64,000 nucleotides of DNA from Runella sp. (GCF_027484545.1 NZ_JAIXST010000053.1:1-64000), one strand, 5' to 3'. Positions 42,484-52,407 are shown, counted from the first letter of the stretch. Translations and numbers: made by a program. Notes: generated by a model not told the origin, from the sequence alone.

Positions 42484-44669
42484 AACTTTTCTCATTTTCT
42501 ACTGACCCCATTGTCCACGCTTTTGGCTGGATGCTTCTACACGCCGTTTGGCAAGGTTTCGCCATTACTGTCTTAGCGGCCGGTATTTTGTTTTTGCTGC
42601 GTCGCCGAGCCAGCTATGGACGTTATTGGACGGGCATATCGGCTTTATTCCTGCAAATTTTGGTTTCGGCAGGTACATTTGCCTTGTATTATCAGCCTCG
42701 GGCATTACAGGTTGCCATGCCGAAAGTAACCCACTTTGCCCAACCGTTTGTTACAAAAAGTACACAAGTGATGGTTTCAATGCCTTGGTACAATCAAACC
42801 CTTTGGTTTTTACAAAGCAACTTAGACACCATTGTCCTGTTTTGGGTCATTGGGGCTTCGGTGTTGCTGCTTCGTTTGGTAGGAAGCTGGATTTATGTGC
42901 AACAACTGAAAGCCGAAGGAATTCGATTGACCGAATCGCGCATTCAGGAGATGTTTCGTCGAATCGCTGCTAAACTCAACATCCGTTCTACGGTGCATTT
43001 GTTTGAGTCGGTTCGAGTGAGTACACCCGTGGTGATTGGTTTTATTAAACCCGTTGTGTTGCTTCCCGTTGGCTTGGCTACGGGCTTGACTACAAAGCAA
43101 ATAGAGGCGATTTTGGCGCATGAATTGGCGCACGTAAAACGTTTTGATTATTTGGTAAATCTCATTCAATCCTTAGTCGAAGTGGTCTATTTCTTTCATC
43201 CTGCCTTGTGGTGGTTGTCGTCAAGAGTGCGTGCTGAGCGCGAACATTGCTGCGACGATGTGGCGGTTCAAGTGTGTGGCGATAAACTTGCTTTTGCGCG
43301 GGCCTTGGCAGAGGTAGAGGCATTTCGTCAGTCGCCGGCATTGGCCATGGCCTTTGCTTCCAAAAAAGGAATGATGTTGCAGCGGGTAAAACGTGTGTTG
43401 GGAGTTACAGAAAAACCACAGCACCGAATGAGTCCCAATGTGTTGGTTCTATTTGTGTTGTTAGTATTTGGGGTATCTGTTTACGCCTTTCAGCAGGATG
43501 GAAAACCAAAACAGGCGAAAGCGAAAATTTCCAAAATGAAACATAACAGTATTTTTAATATAACAGAAAAGGAAGGCGGCACACGAATAGAAATGAATCA
43601 AGAAAATAGTAAATTAGTGTTAATTAAAGTCCTTTGGGAGCATCGACAACTTTCTAACGATGAAGTATCCCGATTGCAAAAATTGAGAGATAAAATAGAG
43701 TTGGGTGAATTAAGTATAAATGATATCCAAAACAAACAGCAAAAGGACATTTTAGAATATCTTCATAAGTGGGAGTCATCTTTTGATGAAGGTTTTAAAG
43801 GGCTGGGAAAAGGTTTGAAGCAACTGTCGGAGTTTTATGTAAAATTAGACTCGCTTGATTTAGGCGAGAATAATGTGATTAAGGAATTAGAAGTTTGGTC
43901 ATCGGATGAGAATTTATTGACTAAAATTGTAGATTCTGTACTTGTTAATGGAAAATGGGTCGCTGCTAATGAATATGAGGCCAAATGGAACCAAGTAGAC
44001 AATGCTAAAATGGCTTTCCACCAACGTAAAATGGACAGCCTGAGCCGAATGATGGAGCCCCAACACCAAAAAATGGAAGCCCTGCGGCTCGAAATGGAGC
44101 AATACGAATTTAAAACCAGTGAGCTGGAGCGTAAAATGGAAGTGCTGGAGTGGAAAAGAAGCAAGTTTTACGACGAACGCAGCCAATTGCTCGAAAAGCG
44201 TAACCGAACGATGTACCATGAAGGCCAAAAAGTAAAAAAATCGGAAACTGAGGTAGAAAAAGAATTGGCGCAGTTTGAAGAGCAAATTAAACAGCAAGAA
44301 ACGCAGATTCAACAGTTGAACCAACAAACGGCCGAGTTGAGACAGCAAATCAAAACCGCTCGCCAACCCGTAGAGGATTTAGAAAAACAAGTGCATAAGT
44401 TGGAGGAAATGAATGAAAAATATGCACGTGAAATGGAGCGTTATTCTTCTGAAATGGCGCACATGTTGCCACCTCCGCCACCTCCTGTTGAAAGGGCCAG
44501 AGTAAAAACACCGCGGCCGGTTATGTCTGCATCGCCATTCATTGATGCAGTACCTGCAAAGTCTTCAAGAGTCAATGTAAGAGCACCTCGGGCAGTGGTG
44601 TTACCACGTACTCCCCGGGCCGCCACGGCACCTACTCCGGCGGCGCCCGCAGCGCCAAAGAAGAAATAA
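42480..44669 (+). CDS. M56-family membrane metallopeptidase (BlaR1/MecR1-like sensor) with coiled-coil, proline-rich tail
   Basis: A 729-residue protein. Membrane spans lie near residues 12-40, 50-72, 110-131 and 318-335. The zinc site HELAH is at 214-218, with the third ligand in AEREHCCDD near 255. In BlaR1-type systems this protease cleaves the partner repressor after a signal. Here the periplasmic penicillin-binding domain is missing. After residue 345 the sequence is not familiar to about 500, then a Gln/Glu-rich coiled coil runs to about 660, followed by a proline-rich and basic tail (MLPPPPPPVERARV). The signal sensed is therefore probably not a beta-lactam. A clear terminator follows. 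Confidence 0.85.
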   Translation: MKLFSFSTDPIVHAFGWMLLHAVWQGFAITVLAAGILFLLRRRASYGRYWTGISALFLQILVSAGTFALYYQPRALQVAMPKVTHFAQPFVTKSTQVMVSMPWYNQTLWFLQSNLDTIVLFWVIGASVLLLRLVGSWIYVQQLKAEGIRLTESRIQEMFRRIAAKLNIRSTVHLFESVRVSTPVVIGFIKPVVLLPVGLATGLTTKQIEAILAHELAHVKRFDYLVNLIQSLVEVVYFFHPALWWLSSRVRAEREHCCDDVAVQVCGDKLAFARALAEVEAFRQSPALAMAFASKKGMMLQRVKRVLGVTEKPQHRMSPNVLVLFVLLVFGVSVYAFQQDGKPKQAKAKISKMKHNSIFNITEKEGGTRIEMNQENSKLVLIKVLWEHRQLSNDEVSRLQKLRDKIELGELSINDIQNKQQKDILEYLHKWESSFDEGFKGLGKGLKQLSEFYVKLDSLDLGENNVIKELEVWSSDENLLTKIVDSVLVNGKWVAANEYEAKWNQVDNAKMAFHQRKMDSLSRMMEPQHQKMEALRLEMEQYEFKTSELERKMEVLEWKRSKFYDERSQLLEKRNRTMYHEGQKVKKSETEVEKELAQFEEQIKQQETQIQQLNQQTAELRQQIKTARQPVEDLEKQVHKLEEMNEKYAREMERYSSEMAHMLPPPPPPVERARVKTPRPVMSASPFIDAVPAKSSRVNVRAPRAVVLPRTPRAATAPTPAAPAAPKKK

Positions 44670-44694
44670 AGTTGACTGATTTTGTTACACCAGT

Positions 44695-44758
44695 TTTGCC
44701 ACTCTGAAAGGGTTTGTTTCTTCGCAATGAAGGAAATTAGCCCTTTTAGAGTGGCAAA
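44695..44758 (+). terminator. Terminator of the blaI-M56 operon
   Basis: An 18-bp stem TTTGCCACTCTGAAAGGG / CCCTTTTAGAGTGGCAAA with one mismatch and a 28-nt loop, 26 bp after the stop codon. Confidence 0.7.
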
Positions 44759-44853
44759 TCGGTTTTAGCCGAGAAATAAAAACTACAGAGTAAGTTTGGG
44801 CGGCTGTCAAAAATGCACTTATTTTGCCTCCTCATGTAGTTTAAAACACACTT

Positions 44854-45369
44854 GTGAAGAAGAAATCTACGCTTTTTAATCTCAAAGACCTCATCGTTTA
44901 TTTTTTGGTAGCCGGAGCCGGAGCCGGAGTCCAATTTATAGCAGGGAGTTTTTTTAGGAATTATTACGGTTTTACCACATCAGTAGCGTTAGGGTACATT
45001 GCATCTTCTGTTGTTGGATTTATCCTAACAAAAATGTTTGCTTTTGACGCACGCAGCACAAATAAGACCCGTCGTGAAATGATTAAATTCGGCATTGTCG
45101 TCTTTATCTCATTTGGAATTACGACTGGTATTTCTACCGCCTCACTGATAATTATTAACAAGTTCTTTTCAGAACATCACTACGTTATTTCTTTTGCCCC
45201 GCTTTTTGATAAATCCTTCGAGATAAATGTGAATGAATCGATTTCTGTACTCATTGCCATGGGTTGTAGTTTTGTCAGCAATTACATTCTGCATAAAACT
45301 TTCACTTTTAAAAGTACAGGGTTTTATGACCGCGCCAAAGTAGCCTTGAATTTAGGGAAAGACGAATAA
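44854..45369 (+). CDS. GtrA-like membrane protein
   Basis: A 171-residue protein with four hydrophobic segments, starting at GTG 44854 (MKKKSTLFNLKDLIVYFLVAG). The last span reads AMGCSFVSNYILHKTFTF, the NY/xxxKxxTF ending typical of the GtrA family, and residues 45-70 hold GYIASSVVGFILTKMFAF, an internal repeat of the same pattern. GtrA proteins are thought to flip or help flip polyprenyl-linked glucose. No linked glycosyltransferase gene is next to it. The GTG start is the only sensible one. Confidence 0.75.
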   Translation: MKKKSTLFNLKDLIVYFLVAGAGAGVQFIAGSFFRNYYGFTTSVALGYIASSVVGFILTKMFAFDARSTNKTRREMIKFGIVVFISFGITTGISTASLIIINKFFSEHHYVISFAPLFDKSFEINVNESISVLIAMGCSFVSNYILHKTFTFKSTGFYDRAKVALNLGKDE

Positions 45370-45374
45370 AATTA

Positions 45375-45441
45375 AGTGTCGAATGTCAAGTGCAGACGGG
45401 GTCGCCCGTGCGATGTCAAATGGGAAAAATAATTCGACACT
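45375..45441. repeat. 10-bp inverted repeat enclosing copy C
   Basis: AGTGTCGAAT at 45375-45384 and ATTCGACACT at 45432-45441 are exact complements, between the convergent GtrA-like and M20 genes. The loop holds the GC-rich repeat and a partial direct repeat (GTCAAGTG / GTCAAATG). A long-loop terminator is possible. Confidence 0.5.
45395..45413 (+). repeat. GC-rich 19-bp dispersed repeat, copy C
   Basis: GACGGGGTCGCCCGTGCGA, 18 of 19 positions within the family consensus. It lies in AT-rich intergenic DNA between convergent genes. Hairpin CGGG-GTCG-CCCG. Confidence 0.65.
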
Positions 45442-45462
45442 CTGCATTCTGAACTCGTCATT

Positions 45463-46995
45463 CTATTTTACTTCCTCCTGCGTCAATATCGCCATCCAGG
45501 TTTTTATTCCTTCCACATAATTTCCCAATCGCAGATTTTCATTGGCTGCGTGCTGATTATTGTCCATGTTGACCATCGGGACGTGAATGGCTGGTAAATT
45601 TAGCTCACGCAAAAAAGGCACAATCGGAACCGAACCACCCGTCATACGGATCTTGATAGGAGCTTTTCCAAAAGTACGTATCATTGCTGCTGTCAACCAA
45701 CGATCGGGATAAATGCCGAAATCTGTTCGGAAAGGCAACATTCTTGATTCCCGTTCGAGCAAAGTCACTATTTTGGGGTATTTGAGCCGTTCTTCGTCCG
45801 TAGGTTTACGGTTTAGAATTACGTATCCTTTTGACTCAATGTGCTTCTTTACCAACCCAATGAGTTGGTCCGGACTGGATTCAGGAACCAAACGAAGGTC
45901 AATTTCGGCGGTGGCTTCGTTGGGAACAATGGTGTTGGCTTTTTCGCCGATGTTGGCACAGACCAAACCCCGCACATTCAAAGAGGGATATTGCAAAGCT
46001 TCCTGATAATTGGTACCTACTTTATCGGGCTGACTGAAAACCAATTTTTGTCGGATCATTTCCGGGTCATCGGGCACGGCAGCCAAGATTTTGCGGGCAT
46101 TGGCGTCAATCGTGATTCCGTCGTAATAGCCCGGAATCGTCACGCGACCGTCTTCATCTTTCATAGAAGCCAGCAATTGTGCCATACGCAGGGCAGGATT
46201 GGGGGCATAGTTTCCGTAATGTCCGCTGTGCTGCGGTGTTTTTGGGCCGTAGGTAATAAGCGTAATGGTGGCAATACCTCGGCATCCGTACGTCAAAGTA
46301 GGCTCATTGGAAAGGTGTCTTCCGCCGTCCATCACCATCAGAAAATCAGCGGCTAATTTGTTCTTATACGTTTTAACCATATCGGCCAAATGCGGAGCGC
46401 CGATTTCTTCCTCGCTGTCCAAAATGACTTTGATATGATAGGGCGACTGCACTTTTTCCTTTTGCATGATGTCCAACGCGGCCAACAACATCAGAATGGG
46501 TCCTTTATCGTCCGAGACAGCACGGGCGAAAATGCGCCATTCGGGGTCATAGCCTGATTTTAGATTGTTCCAGTCGATGGTTTCCCATTTCCCGTCGGCA
46601 GTGCGTTTTTTCAGAACAGGTTTATAAGGAGATTCCTGTTGCCAATTTTCGGGTTCAACGGGTTGTCCGTCGAAGTGCATATAAAACAGCAACGTTTTCA
46701 ACGAGCCTTTGGTAGGAGTCGTGGGTTTATGTTCCGCAAAAAACACGGGATGTCCGCCCGTTGGCAGAGCCTCGGTGGTAAATCCCTGTTTTTCAAACGC
46801 TTTTTTCAGCCAATCCAAATTGGGTTGAATGTGTTCTTTGATGTGCGCATTGCTCGGCAAACTCATAAAATCGTACAAATCGCCGTAGTAGTTTTTTGCG
46901 TGTTTTTGGGTAGTTGCTTCTAGGTCAAACTTGTTCTGAGCAATTGCCGTAAGGGAGAGAACAAAAAGAAAAAAGAGTAAAAATTGCTTTTTCAT
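45463..46995 (-). CDS. M20-family metallopeptidase (dipeptidase-like), secreted
   Basis: A 510-residue protein when started at ATG 46995 (MKKQFLLFFLFVLSLTAIAQ), which gives a clean signal peptide; the upstream TTG adds 11 unlikely residues. Metal-binding landmarks are YMHFDGQPV, SDDKGPILM and DSEEEIGAPHLADM; the dimerisation domain carries QHSGHYGN and the second metal part is GGSVPIVPFL and HAANENLRLGN. This pattern fits di-zinc M20 dipeptidases or carboxypeptidases that act in the periplasm on peptide uptake products. 51 bp downstream of the S9 peptidase gene in the same orientation, so they may be co-expressed. Confidence 0.88.
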   Translation of the reverse strand: MKKQFLLFFLFVLSLTAIAQNKFDLEATTQKHAKNYYGDLYDFMSLPSNAHIKEHIQPNLDWLKKAFEKQGFTTEALPTGGHPVFFAEHKPTTPTKGSLKTLLFYMHFDGQPVEPENWQQESPYKPVLKKRTADGKWETIDWNNLKSGYDPEWRIFARAVSDDKGPILMLLAALDIMQKEKVQSPYHIKVILDSEEEIGAPHLADMVKTYKNKLAADFLMVMDGGRHLSNEPTLTYGCRGIATITLITYGPKTPQHSGHYGNYAPNPALRMAQLLASMKDEDGRVTIPGYYDGITIDANARKILAAVPDDPEMIRQKLVFSQPDKVGTNYQEALQYPSLNVRGLVCANIGEKANTIVPNEATAEIDLRLVPESSPDQLIGLVKKHIESKGYVILNRKPTDEERLKYPKIVTLLERESRMLPFRTDFGIYPDRWLTAAMIRTFGKAPIKIRMTGGSVPIVPFLRELNLPAIHVPMVNMDNNQHAANENLRLGNYVEGIKTWMAILTQEEVK

Positions 46996-47046
46996 GGGAC
47001 TAAAAGATGGTTGATTGTTTAAAACCAAGTAAAGGATGTTCAGTTG

Positions 47047-49092
47047 TTAATGCGTACTTTCTTCTCCAAAAACCCACTTACCGAACCACTGCCAATTCTC
47101 TTCCATTACCTGTCGCATTTGTTTGGGTTTGGTAATTCCGTGGCCAAAACCTTTGTAAACCACCATTTTAACGGGTACATTGTTATCTTCTAATGCCAGT
47201 CGCAATTCGTAAGCATTAGCAATCGGTACACGTTTGTCCAACTCTCCATGTTGGATAAGGGTAGGGGTTTTGGCTGTTTTGATGTAGCTGATGGGAGATG
47301 TTTTCTGATAAATTTCGGGGTCGTTCCAAGGCGTGCCTTTCAGGTACTGGCGGGTGAAAGGGGTAATGTCCGTATTTTGATAATAAGTGGCCCAGTTAGA
47401 AATACCTGCACCGACCGATGTAGCCTTGAAGCGGTCGCTGAAAGTAGTAATAAACGCCGAAATATAACCCCCTTGACTCCAGCCCATGGCACCCACTTTG
47501 TCTTTATCTACCCATCCTTTGCCAATCAGAAAATCTACGCCCGAAATCACGTCCGCATAATCTCCCACTCCTAAATTCCGTACGTTTAATGCTCTAAATG
47601 CACTTCCGTAGCCCGCGGAGCCTCGGTAATTGGGGCGTAAAACCAGCGCACCCTTGGCGGCAAATTGCTCAACCGGGTAAATGCGATCGGCAACTACAGT
47701 AGGCAAATCAATGCCCGTCGGTCCGCCGTGGATGACGACGAGTAAAGGATATTTTTTGATAGAATCAAAATTAACAGGTTTGATTAAAATCCCTTCGATA
47801 ACCGTTCCGTCGCTTGATTTCCAGCTGATTACCTCGCGATTTGAGGTTTTGAACGGTTTAAGCTGATCACTCATTTGCGTTAGATTTTTTGGCGAATCGG
47901 CTATTGAGGTAATAGCTTTGGGTGTTTTCCCTGGTTTCTTGATTGATTTATCAGAAGAAGCAATCGTTGAATTTGCCAAATCCCGTACCATAATTTCTGC
48001 CATCCGGTTGGGAGAAGCCATGACGAAGGCCGTTTGTTTGAAATCTGTTGAAAAAGAAAACTGTGATGCTACGACGTTGTCGGGTTTCGTGATTTTAGTA
48101 ATTTGCTTATTATCAGGATTCAATAAAAATAAATGAGAAGCGGTTTTTTGAAAGCCCGCAAACCAAATCCCTTCCGCCGACCATTTCAGCAAATTGGCAT
48201 TTTCGTCAAAACTTTGGCTTAAAACTACGGGTACACCACCCTCGGCTGGAACAGTAGCAATGAGACGATTGGCATAAAAATAAAACTCGTTCTGGTTGGT
48301 AGTGGCGAAGGCAATTTGTTTCCCATCGGGCGACCAAATGGGACTGTTGTCGGGCCCTTTGAGAGAGACGATTTTGCGCGTTGTGCTGTCCGCTAACGTA
48401 AGCACATAAATATCGGCGGTATGTCCGTTGATTAAATCGGGGTCTTTGGTGGCATCGAAGGCTATTTTTTTTCCGTCGGGTGAGATTGAAAAACTACCTA
48501 CTGAATAGTCAACTCCTTTGGTTAGAGCTTTTGGTGTTGGAATTTTGGAATCGGTGTCCGAAATCGGGAAAGAATATAAATGCGTCATTTTGTAATCTTC
48601 GTGCACTACTTCATAATCGCTGTATTTCTCAACGCGGTCTTTAAAAGCTTTGGAATCGGGTACGGTAGCGGCAAAAACAATGGATTTTCCATCGGGCGAA
48701 AATTCAAAATAAGAAACCCCCGTTTCAAATTTGGTGAGTACTTTGGCTTCGCCACCCTGCGGATTGATGATATAGATTTGACTTTTATCATCGCGGGTAG
48801 AAAGAAAGGCCAATGTTTTGCCATCGGGAGCCCAAACGGGACTACTGTTTGACTTTTTGGAATTGGTAAGCTGAAATTTCTCTCCCGTTCCGACATTGGC
48901 CAGCCAAATTTCGGTTTCGTAGGCGTTTTCTTCCCAATTGGTTTCAGAAACTGTGTAGGCCACCCACTTTCCGTCAGGCGAAATCCTGGGACTGCCGACG
49001 CTTTTCATCGAAAGAGATTGTTGGATACTTGGCGCTTGGGCGAAGGCAGTCGCGCATAAAAATGCGGATAGCAGTAAAAAAAGTATTCTCAT
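47047..49092 (-). CDS. S9-family serine peptidase (prolyl oligopeptidase type), secreted
   Basis: A 681-residue protein with a signal peptide ending near AFAQ. Residues 30-380 form a PD40/TolB-like propeller, with repeated SPDGKxxAF motifs (ISPDGKWVAYTV, WAPDGKTLAFLS, FSPDGKSIVFAA, WSPDGKQIAFAT). The catalytic alpha/beta hydrolase domain follows: nucleophile Ser in MGWSQGGYIS, Asp in HGELDKRVPI and His in GFGHGIT. This group includes dipeptidyl and acylaminoacyl peptidases. It precedes an M20 peptidase, a plausible pair for stepwise peptide breakdown. Confidence 0.9.
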   Translation of the reverse strand: MRILFLLLSAFLCATAFAQAPSIQQSLSMKSVGSPRISPDGKWVAYTVSETNWEENAYETEIWLANVGTGEKFQLTNSKKSNSSPVWAPDGKTLAFLSTRDDKSQIYIINPQGGEAKVLTKFETGVSYFEFSPDGKSIVFAATVPDSKAFKDRVEKYSDYEVVHEDYKMTHLYSFPISDTDSKIPTPKALTKGVDYSVGSFSISPDGKKIAFDATKDPDLINGHTADIYVLTLADSTTRKIVSLKGPDNSPIWSPDGKQIAFATTNQNEFYFYANRLIATVPAEGGVPVVLSQSFDENANLLKWSAEGIWFAGFQKTASHLFLLNPDNKQITKITKPDNVVASQFSFSTDFKQTAFVMASPNRMAEIMVRDLANSTIASSDKSIKKPGKTPKAITSIADSPKNLTQMSDQLKPFKTSNREVISWKSSDGTVIEGILIKPVNFDSIKKYPLLVVIHGGPTGIDLPTVVADRIYPVEQFAAKGALVLRPNYRGSAGYGSAFRALNVRNLGVGDYADVISGVDFLIGKGWVDKDKVGAMGWSQGGYISAFITTFSDRFKATSVGAGISNWATYYQNTDITPFTRQYLKGTPWNDPEIYQKTSPISYIKTAKTPTLIQHGELDKRVPIANAYELRLALEDNNVPVKMVVYKGFGHGITKPKQMRQVMEENWQWFGKWVFGEESTH

Positions 49093-49199
49093 TAGAGGAA
49101 GGGTTGGATTGCCCTTAAAGTTAAATAATTTAGCTTTTAGGACAACACAACCCTCTGACCAATTTTGAAAAAGATTTTAAATTGAAATAAAAAGAGCCT

Positions 49200-50429
49200 T
49201 TATTTTACTAACGTGTTAACAATCAGTCGCATTGATTCGGTAGGAATGATAAAATTGAAATTTCCCCAAATCACTTCGTCATACTTGGGTACACTTTGTT
49301 GGGAGAAACTTTCGGTGTCAATCAATATGTCAGTTTCGGGTATACGATTACCGTTACTTTTCTGAATTTCTGTGGTGACAAATTGTAATTTAATCGTGCC
49401 GAGTACTTGCGTGTTTTTCTGTTCAAACTGCGTATCCAACAACATTCGATAATCCTGCAAATACCATTTTCCTCCAAAAGGTTTGTAGTTGATGCACGTA
49501 TAAAGGCGCTTCGGTTCGCGTTTGGTTTTGCCGAATACTTTGTCTGACGTACTCGTTTTCATCACATCTTTGACGCCTTCCGACGTAAAATCGTACTCAA
49601 TGCGTACAATGGCGGTATCAGCCGCATTGATGCAAATCATACCCGTACGGGCTGCTTTGATGCCTGCGTTGACAGGACGAAACAGGATTCGATAGACTTG
49701 TTTGTCCAGGTAATACAAAATGCTGTCGTCTAATTCATACACATAATCATAGAGGTTCTTTCCGTCCAGATATTCAGGAATACCAACGTCAACCGAGTGG
49801 GTTACGATGGTGGCACCGTTCGGGAATGCATAACCTTCCAAGGCTTTGGAGCGGCTTTCGCTGGCATACGTGCGGCCGCGGATGGCTTTTACTTTTTCAG
49901 GAATCAGGATTTTAGGACGAGGATCTTTTTCAGTTTGAAGCACAGCTTCGCGGATTTCGGCGTACTCGCCATTTTGCTGAAGCGATTCTCGGTAAAAACC
50001 ACTGAGCAAATAAGGTACCTGAGGGTTGTTTTTTTTGATTTTACCCAAAGCGTCCGATACCCAATTTCGGGCTTCAAAGGTTTTGATGTACGAACTGTCC
50101 ACTACCCGCGGTTGCGCAGGTTGGAGCTCAATAATCACATCCTTTTGATTGAGTTGATAGGCCGACGCTTTTTGTCGAAAAGGTTGATAACCCATCATAG
50201 CTACTACCACGGCTGAGTCGGCGGCGATACGCGGGAAGCGGTAAAAAAACTGACCGTCGTCGTTAGTAAGGGTACCCGTGCCTTTGGTCATCATCCCCAC
50301 GTACGCATGAGGAACAGGTTTTTGAGTGACTTTGTCAATGACTTTGCCCGAAAGCAGCAAATAGCCTCCTTGGGCGTGTAAAGAGAATGCCGATAGCAGG
50401 CAGCATAATGTGATAATAAGAGGGCGCAT
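49200..50429 (-). CDS. Carboxypeptidase-regulatory-like domain protein, secreted
   Basis: A 409-residue protein with a signal peptide ending near SLHAQ (residue 20). Residues 24-105 are a carboxypeptidase-regulatory-like beta sandwich (SGKVIDKVTQKPVPHAYVGM, TNDDGQFFYRFP). The rest, with KNNPQVPYLLSGFYRESLQQ and EYDFTSEGVKDVM, resembles a soluble part seen in related Bacteroidota proteins, with no catalytic motif. Role unknown, probably cell envelope. It is about the size of the N-terminal half of DUF5686-type proteins but appears complete. Confidence 0.75.
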   Translation of the reverse strand: MRPLIITLCCLLSAFSLHAQGGYLLLSGKVIDKVTQKPVPHAYVGMMTKGTGTLTNDDGQFFYRFPRIAADSAVVVAMMGYQPFRQKASAYQLNQKDVIIELQPAQPRVVDSSYIKTFEARNWVSDALGKIKKNNPQVPYLLSGFYRESLQQNGEYAEIREAVLQTEKDPRPKILIPEKVKAIRGRTYASESRSKALEGYAFPNGATIVTHSVDVGIPEYLDGKNLYDYVYELDDSILYYLDKQVYRILFRPVNAGIKAARTGMICINAADTAIVRIEYDFTSEGVKDVMKTSTSDKVFGKTKREPKRLYTCINYKPFGGKWYLQDYRMLLDTQFEQKNTQVLGTIKLQFVTTEIQKSNGNRIPETDILIDTESFSQQSVPKYDEVIWGNFNFIIPTESMRLIVNTLVK

Positions 50430-50467
50430 AGATGGGGTTTTTAGCTATACGCAACCCTCAACAAAAA

Positions 50468-51055
50468 TCAAGCCAAATCTTCCAAATTGTAGCATCTGCG
50501 GCAACGAGCTTCGTAGGAATCGGTTTCGCCGAGTAATATTTTGTCTTGAGAGGTTACTTTTCGGTACGAATATTGCGCTACTTCTCCACAAACGACACAT
50601 ATCGCGTGGACTTTGGTAACGTATTCGGCAATGGACATTAATTGGGGCATGGGACCAAACGGTTTTCCCGCAAAATCCATGTCCAAACCCGCCACAATCA
50701 CCCGTTTTCCGTTGGTGGCAAGGCGGTTACAAACCTCTACCAGGCTATTGTCCAGAAATTGGGCTTCGTCAATGCCCACCACGTCGCAGTCGCTGGCAAA
50801 GAGTAAAATTTCCTCGGCAGCATTGATGGGTGTAGAACGAATCGAATTTTCATTGTGAGAAACAATGTCCTGCTCGTGGTAACGTTTATCAATGGCAGGT
50901 TTGAATATTTCGACTTTTTGGCGGGCAATTTTCGCCCGGTTGAGGCGGCGAATCAGCTCTTCGGTTTTACCGGAAAACATAGAGCCGCACACTACCTCTA
51001 TCCAACCCGTACGAGGCTGCATATTTTTTGAATGATGATTGGGTTCGATGAACAT
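50468..51055 (-). CDS. tdk: Thymidine kinase
   Basis: A 195-residue type II thymidine kinase that phosphorylates thymidine with ATP. The P-loop is GSMFSGKT at residues 24-31. The Walker-B-like DEAQF is near 97-101. The structural zinc site is CVVC near 154 and CRRC near 185, and the substrate lasso has [24 protein letters not shown]. Normal size. Single gene, divergent from the conserved unknown at 51213. Confidence 0.94.
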   Translation of the reverse strand: MFIEPNHHSKNMQPRTGWIEVVCGSMFSGKTEELIRRLNRAKIARQKVEIFKPAIDKRYHEQDIVSHNENSIRSTPINAAEEILLFASDCDVVGIDEAQFLDNSLVEVCNRLATNGKRVIVAGLDMDFAGKPFGPMPQLMSIAEYVTKVHAICVVCGEVAQYSYRKVTSQDKILLGETDSYEARCRRCYNLEDLA

Positions 51056-51212
51056 AATTTTAGTTTACAATTTACAGCGGGCGCGCAGCCTTTATCGTCT
51101 ACAGTTAGCAATCCGCTAACTTGCATGGATAACAAGTAAAAAATTTTTCGGATAACCGATAACGGATAACTGGTTTTGGCCCGTTACCTTTACAAAACAA
51201 ACAAATTTTAGG

Positions 51213-52376
51213 ATGCTCCACAAGTTTAATCTTAGCGCTCTCAACGATTACAGTCAGCGATTTGCGCGTCAAGTTTGCGACGATTTTTTTATTCATAATG
51301 CCGCTGCTTCAGGTCAGCATATTCTGAATTTAACGGCTATCCCGCAGATAAATCTGTTTGTTATCAGTAGTTTATACGATAAATGGAAAGCGGATGCGGA
51401 AACGTTTCGAAGCCCGTTTTTTGACTTTGAAAACACGGAAGTCAAAGAGTCATTAAAACAATTTATGAACGTAGTGTCGCGTAATATTTCGGTAAAACGC
51501 GAAGCTTTGGAGCCTATATTGGCCGAGGCTACTAAAAATACGTTAGTTCTGCTGATAGACCCTCATAGCTATTTCAACGAAATTTTTCGGAACCAACCCA
51601 ATTTTACGGTTACTTCCGATACCGTTCAACAATTGCGTAAGTACATTCGTTTCAACAAGTTTGTGGCTCAGGCAATGACCGAGTCCATGGCCGAACGCGC
51701 ATTTGTGTACGTAAATCAAGCCATTGAATGGTCAGAAAATGCCATTAATCAACGGTCTTCTGAATTGGACTCCATCGACCAATGGGTAGGTGTGTTTTCA
51801 GAAAAAGTGCCTTTGGAAGTGTCTTCTTTATTAAAAAAGGTAGCTCGCGTTGAGCCCGATAAAGTTCCTGAACCCGAACCCAATCAATCGTTTTTTGATA
51901 CATTGATCCCTGAAACGGATTCGATTCCTGCGCCACCCGCAGAGCAGCCAAAGGAGAAGAAATGGAATGAAGTAACCCCGCCGTCGCCTGCACTGGTTGT
52001 GCCAACGTATGTTCCTCCTACTCCTCCTACAAGCCTCAATGAATCTGTGGCGAGTAATGGAACAAGCGGTAAGGCATCGTTGAATGATACATTGCGTACC
52101 GAACAATCGAGCATGTCTGATATGTATCAAAAACAGCCGATTGCCAGTATTTCGCAAAATATTCCGCTCAATCAAAAATTTATGTTTATTCATCATCTGT
52201 TTGGCGGAAGTAACAGCGCTTATGAAACGGCCATTGCTGAATTGGAGCAAGCACCTGATTTTGCAACGGCAAGAGCCTTAATTACCTACAAATTTGCCTC
52301 GCAGCATTTGTGGGACATGACGGGCGATGTAGTAGGCGATTTACTTGAAATCGTAAAACGTCGGTTTGGACAATAA
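51213..52376 (+). CDS. Conserved protein of unknown function, 387 residues
   Basis: A soluble protein without a signal peptide, beginning MLHKFNLSALNDYSQRFARQ. Residues 1-215 are helical, with DFFIHNAAASGQHILNLT and DPHSYFNEIF. A proline- and acid-rich linker spans about 215-280 (VEPDKVPEPEPNQ, PPSPALVVPTYVPPTPP). The C-terminal 80 residues form another helical piece (NQKFMFIHHLFGGSNSAYETA ending KRRFGQ) that resembles a repeated helical domain seen in Cytophagales proteins. I know of no function. The two-lobed build with a flexible linker suggests a scaffold. Confidence 0.7.
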   Translation: MLHKFNLSALNDYSQRFARQVCDDFFIHNAAASGQHILNLTAIPQINLFVISSLYDKWKADAETFRSPFFDFENTEVKESLKQFMNVVSRNISVKREALEPILAEATKNTLVLLIDPHSYFNEIFRNQPNFTVTSDTVQQLRKYIRFNKFVAQAMTESMAERAFVYVNQAIEWSENAINQRSSELDSIDQWVGVFSEKVPLEVSSLLKKVARVEPDKVPEPEPNQSFFDTLIPETDSIPAPPAEQPKEKKWNEVTPPSPALVVPTYVPPTPPTSLNESVASNGTSGKASLNDTLRTEQSSMSDMYQKQPIASISQNIPLNQKFMFIHHLFGGSNSAYETAIAELEQAPDFATARALITYKFASQHLWDMTGDVVGDLLEIVKRRFGQ

Positions 52377-52407
52377 CATAATGAATCACAGACCTCTTAT
52401 CTTATTG

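Noticed and set aside
51077-51090. GCGGGCGCGCAGCC upstream of tdk as another 16-bp element
   Set aside because: Lacks the GCGG-N4/5-CCGC inverted repeat and shows no empty-site evidence.
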